Shown one piece after another: positions 1-7,110 of a stretch of DNA of 25,568 nt (position 1 is the stretch's first letter; every line of letters begins with the position of its first letter). Under the pieces are notes generated by a model. It was given only the letters and a program-made list of their open reading frames with translations, was not told the origin of the DNA and searched no databases. The position numbers and the translations under genes were made by a program. The stretch comes from an uncultured Eubacteriales bacterium (GTDB lineage: Bacteria; Bacillota_A; Clostridia; Peptostreptococcales; Anaerovoracaceae), in contig CADATR010000005.1 in NCBI GenBank assembly GCA_902790885.1, forward strand, positions 1-25,568, written 5' to 3'.

Positions 1-257
1 TGATCCTTATATGTCCTGACTGCCGCGTATATTATGAGGCTCGGATCCTCGAGCTTCGAAACATCGAAAGGCTCGGTGAATATCGCTCCTTCTCTCTCAA
101 CAAATACGCGGTTCCTCGAATTTACCGACCGTCCCATAATAAAATATGCGATGACCGCTTTGGTGCCATCGCAGGACAGTCCGACTACGATGCCGCGGCC
201 GGGATATCTGTTTCCCTCTACCACATCACCGAATTTCATGACTTTATATGTGTCCAT
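1..257 (-). CDS. purO: IMP cyclohydrolase, stand-alone (PurO-like), 3' part missing
   Basis: The first 85 residues of a protein that runs off the left edge. It should close FAICAR to IMP, the last step of purine synthesis. What I see: a start ATG at 257 preceded by AGGAG, and near the N-terminus the block GNRYPGRGIVVG, followed by AYFIMGRSVNSRNR, which I recognise as the monofunctional IMP cyclohydrolase family (archaeal PurO type, COG3363) rather than bifunctional PurH. The start overlaps the end of purN by 14 bases, so translation is probably coupled. Position as the last visible gene of the pur operon fits the last pathway step. If this enzyme replaces the PurH cyclohydrolase domain, a separate AICAR formyltransferase is needed, possibly just beyond the edge. 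The symbol is borrowed from the archaeal enzyme. Confidence 0.82.
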   Translation of the reverse strand, partial: MDTYKVMKFGDVVEGNRYPGRGIVVGLSCDGTKAVIAYFIMGRSVNSRNRVFVEREGAIFTEPFDVSKLEDPSLIIYAAVRTYKD

Positions 258-867
258 GTCTCTCCTTTACTATTTTGCGGCAGATCTTTGCCACCGCTAC
301 CGGCAGAATAAGCCACTCGGCCTGTTCCATTACACGCCTCTGGAGCACTTCAGGCGTATCGCCCTCTTCAACACTGACTGCCTTCTGAGCGATGATCTCT
401 CCGCCGTCAGCGATCTCATTGACGTAATGGACCGTTGCGCCCGTCACCTTAACGCCTCTTTCGAGCGCCGCGATATGCGGTCTGAGCCCATAGAAACCGT
501 CTCCGCAGAACGCAGGTATGAGCGACGGGTGTATGTTGATGATCCTGTGATCGTAACGCGTCACGAATTCCTTGCTGAGTATCATGAGGAATCCGGCCAG
601 CACGATGATATCGATCTTTCTGGAATCGATGAGCTCGCCGCAGGCTTCCTCAAAGCCCGCCTGTCCCCCGCTCGCCTTGCGGGTTATGATGAAGGTCTCG
701 ATGCCTGCCTTGCGGGCACGCTCAACCGCGTACGCGTCTTCCCTGTTTGAGATGACGAGCACTATCTCACCTTTTTCTATGAGGCCGGAATTCTGGGCAT
801 CTATAAGAGCCTGCAGATTCGTGCCTCCGCCGCTTACCATTACGGCGATCCTTGCTTTATCTGACAT
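244..867 (-). CDS. purN: Phosphoribosylglycinamide formyltransferase (GAR transformylase)
   Basis: Transfers a formyl group from 10-formyl-THF to GAR in cytosolic purine synthesis. The product is 207 residues, normal for PurN. The N-terminal loop IAVMVSGGGTNLQAL binds the nucleotide substrate; catalytic residues fit N111 and H113 in NIHPSLIP and D154 in EIADGGEI. The segment after HPSLIP carries a short insertion (AFCGDGFYG), which I associate with clostridial PurN. I chose ATG 867 because GGAGG lies seven bases upstream; a start at 888 would lack this. It lies 119 bases after purM, with two hairpins in that gap, and overlaps the next gene by 14 bases. Confidence 0.96.
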   Translation of the reverse strand: MSDKARIAVMVSGGGTNLQALIDAQNSGLIEKGEIVLVISNREDAYAVERARKAGIETFIITRKASGGQAGFEEACGELIDSRKIDIIVLAGFLMILSKEFVTRYDHRIINIHPSLIPAFCGDGFYGLRPHIAALERGVKVTGATVHYVNEIADGGEIIAQKAVSVEEGDTPEVLQRRVMEQAEWLILPVAVAKICRKIVKERHGHI

Positions 868-986
868 GCGGATACCTCCACAATACAAATTTGTCCGGAG
901 GCGCCCCGCCCCCGAAGATCAATGGTTTCTCTATGAAACCATTATATAATATGTCCGCTCCGAATATCCATACGAAACTCTGTACT
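868..986 (-). other. purM-purN spacer with two hairpins
   Basis: Read on the minus strand, this spacer holds a perfect 9-bp hairpin (arms 935-943 and 921-929, five-base loop) and then a GC-rich 8-bp hairpin with one G-U pair (arms 907-914 and 896-903, three-base loop). There is no run of T after the second stem, so a factor-independent terminator is unlikely. A TATAAT lies at 941-946 on the minus strand but I see no acceptable -35 box. Possible roles are mRNA processing, a stability element or a site that lowers purN expression; none is shown. Confidence 0.5.
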
Positions 987-2048
987 CTATTCGATCACAA
1001 TCTTCTCGGATCCGCGCGCGATGACTCCTATCACATAAGAGTCCTCGCCGTTCTCCCTCAGCACATTCAGGGCCGTCGGAGCATCCTTGCGCGACACTAT
1101 TACCGTCATGCCGACTCCCATGTTGAAGGTGTTGAACATGTCGTGGTCGCTGATGACTCCCACCTTTGCGATAAGATCGAATATAGGCAGCACTCTGATC
1201 ATCTTGCGGGAGATTCTGGCCGTAAGGCCGTCAGGGATCGAACGCGGGATGTTCTCATAGAATCCGCCGCCTGTGATATGGGATATACCCTTTATGTTCT
1301 CTGCGCCGAGTCTGTCGATAAGTGCCAGAATTGGCTTTACATAGATCTTTGTAGGCGCGAGAAGAGTATCTCCGAGTGCTTTTCCGCCCAGCTCTGCATT
1401 GCTCGCCTTCAAAGCCATGACGTCAGGCTTGTCCAGAGCGAATACTCTGCGAACCAGCGAGAAACCGTTCGAGTGAACGCCGCTCGATGGAAGCGCCAGG
1501 ATCACATCGCCCTCAGCCATGCGGCTGTTGTCTATCATTTTGTCCTTATCTACGACGCCTGTGCAGTATCCCGCGAGGTCGTATTCGTTTACCGGATAGA
1601 AGCCCGGCATCTCCGCAGTCTCGCCGCCGATGAGAGCGGCTCCTGCCTGTACGCAGCCCTCGCATACTCCCGACACTATCTGCTCTATCTTTTCAGGATA
1701 GTTTTTGCCGCAGGCGATGTAATCAAGAAAGAACAACGGCTTTGCGCCCACGCAGATGACATCGTTGACACACATCGCGACGCAGTCGATGCCGATGGTA
1801 TCATGCTTGTCAAGCATGAACGCGAGCTTGAGTTTTGTACCTACTCCGTCAGTGCCGCTTACCAGCACAGGTTTGCTGATGCCCTCGAGATCGAGCTCAA
1901 ACAGCCCGCCGAATCCTCCGACCTGGCCCATCACTCCCGGGACCACAGTCCTGGCGATGTGCTTCTTCATGAGTTCGACCGCTTTGTAGCCCGCCGTTAT
2001 ATCGACTCCCGCTGCTTTATAACTGTTTGATGATGAATTCGTAATCAT
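987..2048 (-). CDS. purM: Phosphoribosylformylglycinamidine cyclo-ligase (AIR synthetase)
   Basis: Cytosolic ATP-dependent ring closure of FGAM to AIR. The 353-residue product has the family's N-terminal SYKAAGVDI block, then [16 protein letters not shown] (ATP/substrate loop), the [22 protein letters not shown] segment in two overlapping parts, and the [16 protein letters not shown] segment (here [14 protein letters not shown]). [10 protein letters not shown] and GISHITGGG are also present. It starts at ATG 2048, preceded by GAAGGT, 40 bases after purF. Nothing is missing and the length is normal. Confidence 0.97.
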   Translation of the reverse strand: MITNSSSNSYKAAGVDITAGYKAVELMKKHIARTVVPGVMGQVGGFGGLFELDLEGISKPVLVSGTDGVGTKLKLAFMLDKHDTIGIDCVAMCVNDVICVGAKPLFFLDYIACGKNYPEKIEQIVSGVCEGCVQAGAALIGGETAEMPGFYPVNEYDLAGYCTGVVDKDKMIDNSRMAEGDVILALPSSGVHSNGFSLVRRVFALDKPDVMALKASNAELGGKALGDTLLAPTKIYVKPILALIDRLGAENIKGISHITGGGFYENIPRSIPDGLTARISRKMIRVLPIFDLIAKVGVISDHDMFNTFNMGVGMTVIVSRKDAPTALNVLRENGEDSYVIGVIARGSEKIVIE

Positions 2049-2088
2049 TTAGTACCTTCTGTTCTCTCTGTGATGTGATTAACTGTCT

Positions 2089-3519
2089 CTAGTCATCCCT
2101 GCCTGTCCAGCAGTACTTGCAAAGCTTGCACGACGGAAGCCCGATAGCCTCAACTACTCCTTCAAGAGTCTGGAACTCCAGTGTTTCGAATCCCATTCTC
2201 TCCGCGATCACCTCGCGCATCCTGCGACCGCGCTCTGTATTTGCGTCCGAATACTCGTCTATATGCTCCAGTCCCTCTTCACCCTCGATCTCAACGATGA
2301 TCCTCCTTGAGAGCAGATCCATGTCGCTCTTGTTGCGCGAGAAGTTGAGATACTTACACGCGTACATGATAGGCGGGCATGCCGATCTCATATGCACCGA
2401 CTCAGCACCGTTGGCGTACAGGAAATCTACTGTCTCGCGAAGCTGCGTTCCCCTTACGATCGAGTCATCCACAAAGAGCAGTCTTTTGCCTTTTATGAGC
2501 TCAGTCACAGGGATCTGTTTCATCTTCGCCACCTTGTTGCGCTCCTCCTGCGTTGTAGGCATGAAGCTGCGCGCCCAGGTAGGCGTATATTTGATGAAGG
2601 CCCTCGCGAACGGCAGATGCGTTTCGTTGGAATAGCCTATCGCGTGAGGCGTGCCGCTGTCAGGCACACCGCCTACATAGTCGACCTGAGAAGTGTCGAA
2701 ACCGTGCTCCATGTCGTTGCGCGCCATGATGCGGCCGTTTCTGTAACGCATCACCTCGACGTTCTCGCCCTCATAGGTAGTCGTCGGATAGCCGTAGTAG
2801 CTCCACAGGAAAGCGCAGATCTTCATCTCGTCTCCCGGAGCCATGAGCTGCCTGCACCCGCCCGGCGTGAGTTCCACTATCTCTCCCGGGCCAAGATCGT
2901 GCAGTTCATCGAATCCCGCCTTGTGCAGGGCGAAGGACTCGAAGCTTACAGCCGAAGCGTTTTCGCCTGTCGCCACGCTCATAGGGAGCCTTCCCTTAAG
3001 ATCGCGTGCCGCGACTATGCTGCCGCCCTCTTTCAGCACGAGTATGGTGGCCGATCCGTCTATCGTCTCCTGAGCATATCTGATGCCCTCCACGAGATCG
3101 TCCTTTTCGGAGATGAGCGCCGCGAGGAGCTCTGTCTGGTTGATCCTTCCGCCTGTCATGGCTTCGAGATGCCCGTGCGAGCCCTTGAGCACTATGTCTG
3201 TGATCTCTTTGACGTTATTGATGATGCCGACTGTGCATATCGCGTACGTGCCGCTGACCGAGCGGAAGAGAAGCGGCTGAGGATCCATGTCGCTTATGCA
3301 TCCGATGGCAGCCTTTCCCTTCATCTTGCCGATAATCCCTCCGAACTTCGTCCGGAAAGGAGCGTTTTCAATATTGTGGATCTCGCGCTGGAAGCCGATC
3401 TCTTCGTCGTATGAGGCCAGTCCGCCGCGGCGCGTGCCGAGGTGGGAGTGGTAGTCTACGCCGAAATAGACGTCAAGTATGCAGTTTTCGTTCGATGTTA
3501 TACCGAAGAATCCTCCCAT
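2089..3519 (-). CDS. purF: PurF-like PRPP amidotransferase with a degenerate glutaminase site
   Basis: PurF makes phosphoribosylamine from PRPP and glutamine, the first committed purine step. This 476-residue homologue has an N-terminal Ntn/class II amidotransferase-like domain (about 1-230) and a C-terminal phosphoribosyltransferase domain with the PRPP loop FVDDSIVRGT (349-358). Four cysteines align with the Fe-S ligands of the Bacillus enzyme: C235, C388, C464 and C467, with an extra C470. The N-terminus reads MGGFFG where active enzymes have Cys-Gly-x-Phe-Gly, so the nucleophile is Gly2. By my alignment the oxyanion Asn is V97, the Asp of the SDTE block is Q128 and the Arg of HxRY is replaced too. 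No upstream start can supply the Cys, because the purC stop codon is in frame seven codons upstream. It is the only purF in the window and sits between purC and purM. It may use free ammonia or a partner glutaminase. Confidence 0.88.
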   Translation of the reverse strand: MGGFFGITSNENCILDVYFGVDYHSHLGTRRGGLASYDEEIGFQREIHNIENAPFRTKFGGIIGKMKGKAAIGCISDMDPQPLLFRSVSGTYAICTVGIINNVKEITDIVLKGSHGHLEAMTGGRINQTELLAALISEKDDLVEGIRYAQETIDGSATILVLKEGGSIVAARDLKGRLPMSVATGENASAVSFESFALHKAGFDELHDLGPGEIVELTPGGCRQLMAPGDEMKICAFLWSYYGYPTTTYEGENVEVMRYRNGRIMARNDMEHGFDTSQVDYVGGVPDSGTPHAIGYSNETHLPFARAFIKYTPTWARSFMPTTQEERNKVAKMKQIPVTELIKGKRLLFVDDSIVRGTQLRETVDFLYANGAESVHMRSACPPIMYACKYLNFSRNKSDMDLLSRRIIVEIEGEEGLEHIDEYSDANTERGRRMREVIAERMGFETLEFQTLEGVVEAIGLPSCKLCKYCWTGRDD

Positions 3520-3534
3520 ATATACCCTTTCTTC

Positions 3535-4215
3535 CTATGCAAAGAACAGCTCGTTCAGCTTGAGCGGCTCGATATATTCGCCGTTCTTGTATACGCGCAT
3601 GTTGCCGGATGCGATCTCGTCGATCAGCATTACCTTGCCGTCTGCGTCATATCCGAACTCGAACTTGATATCATAGAGGTCGAGTCCCTTTTCCTTCATG
3701 TCGTCTGCTACGATCTTTGTGATCTTCTGTGTCATGTCTCTGAGGTCGTCATACTGCTCTTCTGTCATGACTCCGAGAACCACCAGGCCGTCCTTTGTTA
3801 CCAGTGGATCGCCGAGTGCGTCGTTCTTGAAGGTCGTCTCGACATAGTAAGGCAGATCTGTACCCGGCTCTACGTATTCACCGTATCTCTTGATGAAACT
3901 GCCTACTGCCTTAAGTCTGCAGATGACCTCGAGTCCGTGTCCGAATACTTTGGCCGGCTTTACTTCCATTGTAGTGTCATCGAAGTTGGCCTGAACGTAA
4001 TGAGTCCTGATGCCTGCTTCATTGATCTTCTTGAAGTAGTAATCAGTCATCTGAAGGTTGATGTCGCCTACGCCTTCGATGGTCAGTCCGATCTGGTTCT
4101 CGCCCGGATCAAACTTTCCGTCCTTGCCTGTGACATCATCCTTGAACTTCAGAAGATAGTTGCCGTTCTCAAGTTCAAATACGTTTTTGGTCTTGCCTGT
4201 GTAAACCAGTTTCAT
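3535..4215 (-). CDS. purC: SAICAR synthetase
   Basis: Joins CAIR and aspartate with ATP to give SAICAR in the cytosol. The 226-residue product is of normal length and begins [14 protein letters not shown], the family's nucleotide-binding strand-turn. Further on it has [22 protein letters not shown] and, near the C-terminus, [20 protein letters not shown], the segment carrying the acidic metal/substrate residues. The start ATG at 4215 has a strong AAGGAGG site. Only 15 bases separate it from purF. The 207 bases upstream, before purE, contain a long inverted-repeat element. Confidence 0.97.
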   Translation of the reverse strand: MKLVYTGKTKNVFELENGNYLLKFKDDVTGKDGKFDPGENQIGLTIEGVGDINLQMTDYYFKKINEAGIRTHYVQANFDDTTMEVKPAKVFGHGLEVICRLKAVGSFIKRYGEYVEPGTDLPYYVETTFKNDALGDPLVTKDGLVVLGVMTEEQYDDLRDMTQKITKIVADDMKEKGLDLYDIKFEFGYDADGKVMLIDEIASGNMRVYKNGEYIEPLKLNELFFA

Positions 4216-4244
4216 CTTAGTCCTCCTTTTAACTATTTAGTTAT

Positions 4245-4388
4245 AGAGCAACCTGCAATATTATCGTCAGGCACGCTCTCGCTGACATTCGGACGCAGCG
4301 GTACTAGGCTCTGTCTGCGCCTTCGGCTTGCCAGTCGCCAAGTGCCGGCGTCCTCGAGTCACCTGCCGATATTATTGCAGGTTGCTCT
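4245..4388 (-). repeat. 144-bp inverted-repeat element between purE and purC
   Basis: The outer arms are 27 bases each (4245-4271 and 4362-4388) and pair at 25 of 27 positions, enclosing a 90-base centre that can fold further (GGACGC pairs with GCGTCC). A separate 14-base palindrome, TAACTATTTAGTTA, lies just outside at 4230-4243. I see no open reading frame of note inside. Possible explanations are a small non-autonomous mobile element or dispersed palindromic repeat, or a structured RNA acting within the pur transcript. No second copy is present in this window. Confidence 0.6.
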
Positions 4389-4422
4389 GTGATTGTTAAA
4401 TATGTCTGTCGTCGGATTGCTG

Positions 4423-4911
4423 TTAAATGCGGTCGGCTATGCCTGCATCTTTGGCCAGTACTGCTTCTGACTCTGCTTTGCGGCGGTCGATCAGTGCCTG
4501 TGCGAGGCTGTCGTCTGAAAGTGCGAGCATCTCTGCGGCAAGCAGCGCCGCGTTTTTACCTCCGTCGATCGCGACTGTTGCGACCGGGATGCCGCTCGGC
4601 ATCATCACGGTCGACAGAAGAGCGTCCATGCCGTCGAGAGCGGCGCTTTTGCATGGCACTCCGATGACCGGGAGCGTAGTGTTTGCAGCGATCGCTCCCG
4701 CCAGATGAGCTGCCATGCCGGCGAAGGCGATTATAACGCCGAAGCCTTCGTCCCTTGCCGCCTTAGTCCAGGCGCTTGCCTCCTCAGGCGTGCGGTGCGC
4801 GGAATATACATGCGCTTCAAACGGTATGCCAAGCGCTTTCAGCACGGATGCAGCCTTCTGCACTATCGGCAGATCGCTGTCGCTTCCCATGATAAGTCCG
4901 ACTTTCTTCAT
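4423..4911 (-). CDS. purE: N5-CAIR mutase / AIR carboxylase, PurE
   Basis: Supplies CAIR for PurC in the cytosol. At 162 residues it has normal PurE length. GSDSD (9-13) binds the substrate phosphate, SAHRTP carries the catalytic His39, and GMAAHLAG and [12 protein letters not shown] follow in the right order. The pattern fits the bacterial class I enzyme, which normally works with PurK; no purK is visible here. ATG 4911 follows the VanZ-like stop codon by two bases, and its AGGGGG ribosome site overlaps that stop, so the two genes are in one transcript and probably coupled. Confidence 0.95.
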   Translation of the reverse strand: MKKVGLIMGSDSDLPIVQKAASVLKALGIPFEAHVYSAHRTPEEASAWTKAARDEGFGVIIAFAGMAAHLAGAIAANTTLPVIGVPCKSAALDGMDALLSTVMMPSGIPVATVAIDGGKNAALLAAEMLALSDDSLAQALIDRRKAESEAVLAKDAGIADRI

Positions 4912-4913
4912 CG

Positions 4914-5369
4914 TTACCCCCTGTTGTACCTGTCCAGATCTTCCCTTGAATAGACCTTGGTCTTTCTGTTATCGCGCTCTACCATCGCTCTTATGCCATT
5001 GTAAAGACCGCGTATCAGCGCGAATATTATGAACATCACCAGAAATCCGGCGATGCCGTATGCGATGTCTTCGCTCTCCATGGCGCCTGTCCCCGTGTAC
5101 CACTGCCCTATTTCTACAGCAAAGGCTATCACTATTATCAGGGTAAACACATACAGCCAGGTGATCACCATGGTATGGCCGCGATTCGCAAGCATCTTAA
5201 ACAACGGATACAGAATAAAAATAAGCAGCATGCCGGAGACACCGAAGGTTATAAAGTGCAGCTGTTTATCATCGAAATACCATCCCCCCGCGTCATTGAT
5301 GCGGAGCAGATGATCATGTATCCTTGCGACCCATGTCGTAAATATATAGATAAGATCCCACATAGTCAT
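4914..5369 (-). CDS. VanZ-like membrane protein leading the purine operon
   Basis: A 151-residue membrane protein with about four hydrophobic segments. VanZ-family hallmarks are visible: DDKQLHFITFG (D34, K35, H38) at the start of a membrane helix, EIGQ (E86, Q89), and DIAYGIAG (D101, G105). VanZ proteins are linked to low-level teicoplanin resistance, but for most members the function is unknown, so I do not assign one. It is the first gene of the purine transcript, two bases from purE. The start has no ribosome-binding site; a TATAAT box ends only nine bases before ATG 5369, so the message may be leaderless. An ATG two codons later (5363) is an alternative start. Confidence 0.75.
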   Translation of the reverse strand: MTMWDLIYIFTTWVARIHDHLLRINDAGGWYFDDKQLHFITFGVSGMLLIFILYPLFKMLANRGHTMVITWLYVFTLIIVIAFAVEIGQWYTGTGAMESEDIAYGIAGFLVMFIIFALIRGLYNGIRAMVERDNRKTKVYSREDLDRYNRG

Positions 5370-5378
5370 AATACAGAC

Positions 5379-5384
5379 ATTATA
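5379..5384 (-). promoter_or_regulatory. -10 box of the VanZ-pur operon promoter
   Basis: A perfect TATAAT on the minus strand, nine bases before the VanZ-like ATG. No good -35 box lies at 16-18 bases (the hexamer at 17 is ACAATT). Transcription would begin within about two bases of the start codon. No purine-box or guanine riboswitch sequence was recognised in the short space available. Confidence 0.5.
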
Positions 5385-5588
5385 ATACTTTGACAGGCCT
5401 GAATTGTGTTCTAATTGCGAAACCTTATCGCCTGAAAGCCTTGTTTTTGCAAATAAAATGACTATTCTGCAATGTATTTCATATTGTAAACCGCCTTTCC
5501 GGTATCATTGCCTGCTGATCAGCTTCAAATGGCACGGACAAAGCATTCTCTCTTATCAAATATATAGGTTTTTGTTTGTAAAGGTTTA

Positions 5589-5618
5589 TTGAGCGCTCAG
5601 TCCGTGTCTTTCTATAAT
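5589..5618 (+). promoter_or_regulatory. Promoter of the SH3b/propeller gene with overlapping palindrome
   Basis: TTGAGC (5589-5594), an 18-base spacer and a perfect TATAAT (5613-5618). The leader would be about 70 bases. The palindrome TGAGCGCTCA (5590-5599) overlaps the -35 box, which is where a repressor would bind; no regulator is identified. Confidence 0.55.
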
Positions 5619-5696
5619 TTGAATGGGCATATACCGGCCTTGCATGGAAAACGCTCAAAGCCGGTCAGTTCTCATCTGAAAAAAGGCGGGATCAAA

Positions 5697-7049
5697 ATGA
5701 ATTGTAAGAAACGCATTTCAACACACAAGTTCGTTACAGTGCTGCTCGCGGCTGCCATGGTATTTGCGGCTCTGCCGTTGTTCACCGCGCCTGCATTCGC
5801 AGACGGAAACATATCAGTATCAGCAAGCGGCAGAATCTCCGATGACGAGGTCAACCTCAGAAAGGGTACCAATACCTCAACGGAATCCCTGTGTACCCTG
5901 AGCAGGAATACCAAGCTGACCATCCACAGGGAAATATTCAAGGATGATACGGATACGTCAGCATCGCAGCGCTGGTACTATGTTACAGCGGGCAAAAGAG
6001 ACGGCTATGTCAGGGCGGATTTTGTGAAAGACATCAGCTACGGCAACGCTGCTGCCTCATCTACGGATGCCCTTAACTACAGGATCGGGCCGGCAGCCTC
6101 ATTCAGAAAGTTAGGCACCGTAGCTGAAGGCACCTCCATTACGCTCCAGCTTCCGGCAAGGCTCTCCGGACACAGCGATATATGGTACAGGGCTGTTATC
6201 AACGGAAGCACCGCATACATTAACGGCAGATACGCTGCTGCCCTCATCAGAAAATCCTCAGCGGACCTCAGCAGCAAGTCCGAGCTTGCGAAGGCTCTGC
6301 TCGCCAGCCCTACCCGCGGCGGCAAAGCAAGAGTCGTCTACACATTTACACCGGAAAACTGCAAGAAGCTGTTCCCTATCACCGGAACCAGGATCGCCAA
6401 AGTGCCTCAGGGTTTCACCTTCACGGGCAGCGAGTACCATATCGTGTACGGTATGGCTGCGGGCCAGTCCGTAGTCACATACTCCGCCGACGGCAAACGT
6501 CTGGGAGCGTCTGATTTCTCCTTCTGCATAGGTCATCCTAACGGCATCACCTGGGATCCTGTCACCAGAATGTGCTATGTCTTTAAGGGCAATCAGAAGA
6601 CCATATACACATGGAACCCGTCAACAAAAAAATTCGGCAAGGCAAAGACTCCATACTCATCGTCGGGCGTGGGCTATGACAATGCCACCGGCCTTATATA
6701 CGCAACATCGCATACCGGAATAAGAGCATACAGCGCGGATGGCAGTTTCGATCACAAGAGCCTCTTCTCCAGATGCTCTCCGGGCTTCTTCCACTACATA
6801 CAGGACTGCGGAGCCGGTGAGGGATTCATATTCCACGGCATCAGCGGTGCCAACAAGAGGACTCAGAATCAGCTGGATATCTACAGGGCAGCCGACAAAG
6901 CATATCTTGGATCCATCAAGATAGATCTGGGCGAGATAGAAAGCGCAGCGGTCGGCAGCGACGGTTATCTTAACCTCCTCATCAACACCATGGGTGACGA
7001 TACCGATTACATCTGGAGGACTCCGCTCAATGTAAAAGAGCTGAAATAG
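5697..7049 (+). CDS. Secreted protein, two SH3b domains plus propeller-like domain
   Basis: A 450-residue exported protein. I chose ATG 5697 rather than an upstream frame start at 5589 because it is preceded by AAGGCGGG and begins a classic signal peptide (basic KKR, hydrophobic core, cleavage after A35 in PAFA). Two bacterial SH3-like domains follow, about 46-112 (VNLRKG, GYVRADFV) and 118-182 (LNYRIGP, AYINGRY); such domains commonly bind peptidoglycan. Residues 210-450 form a domain shared with the minus-strand gene ending at 8134: VPQGFTFTG, IVYGM, GHPNG (279-283), GVGYD, QDCG and DYIWRTPLN recur in the same order. The repeating strand-turn pattern suggests a beta-propeller, by inference. 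No catalytic residues are evident. It stands alone on the plus strand with its own promoter and terminator. Confidence 0.85.
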   Translation: MNCKKRISTHKFVTVLLAAAMVFAALPLFTAPAFADGNISVSASGRISDDEVNLRKGTNTSTESLCTLSRNTKLTIHREIFKDDTDTSASQRWYYVTAGKRDGYVRADFVKDISYGNAAASSTDALNYRIGPAASFRKLGTVAEGTSITLQLPARLSGHSDIWYRAVINGSTAYINGRYAAALIRKSSADLSSKSELAKALLASPTRGGKARVVYTFTPENCKKLFPITGTRIAKVPQGFTFTGSEYHIVYGMAAGQSVVTYSADGKRLGASDFSFCIGHPNGITWDPVTRMCYVFKGNQKTIYTWNPSTKKFGKAKTPYSSSGVGYDNATGLIYATSHTGIRAYSADGSFDHKSLFSRCSPGFFHYIQDCGAGEGFIFHGISGANKRTQNQLDIYRAADKAYLGSIKIDLGEIESAAVGSDGYLNLLINTMGDDTDYIWRTPLNVKELK

Positions 7050-7069
7050 CATATAAACCATTACACCAA

Positions 7070-7096
7070 AAAGGGGGCGTCATCATCGCCCCCTTT
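7070..7096. terminator. Bidirectional terminator between convergent genes
   Basis: A perfect 10-bp stem AAAGGGGGCG / CGCCCCCTTT with a seven-base loop. On the minus strand it is followed by a run of five T, on the plus strand by only three, so it should serve the panE-like gene best and the SH3b gene as well. Confidence 0.85.
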
Positions 7097-7110
7097 ACAG
7101 TGCCTTATAT

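Larger units (their letters stand above)
5370..5696. other. Intergenic region between divergent pur and SH3b genes
   Basis: A 327-base stretch with no convincing gene. It holds the -10 box of the minus-strand operon at its left end and the plus-strand promoter at 5589-5618. It also has two perfect 10-base palindromes, GCTGATCAGC (5514-5523) and TGAGCGCTCA (5590-5599). In the 5' leader, ACCGGC and GCCGGT (about 5633-5665) could pair across a wide loop. A 62-codon frame at 5404-5592 has no ribosome site and odd composition, so I left it out. Confidence 0.55.

Noticed and set aside
852..2030. Long plus-strand open frame over purM and purN
   Set aside because: It is the antisense shadow of purM; its product has low-complexity His/Arg-rich composition and no family features or ribosome site.
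2392..4392. Long plus-strand frames opposite purF and purC
   Set aside because: Antisense shadows of well-conserved genes with no recognisable domains.
5390..5415. Plus-strand promoter beginning TTGACA at 5390
   Set aside because: The only good -10 match lies 14 bases away, too close, and no gene follows nearby.
5404..5592. 62-codon plus-strand frame in the intergenic region
   Set aside because: No ribosome site, Cys/aromatic-rich composition, and it ends on the promoter of the next gene.
5625..5696. Possible cyclic-di-GMP (GEMM) riboswitch, from an ACGCTCAAAGCC stretch before the SH3b gene
   Set aside because: The stretch only loosely recalls the ACGCAAAGCC part of GEMM, and the essential GCAAACC-type half is absent; the leader is also too short.
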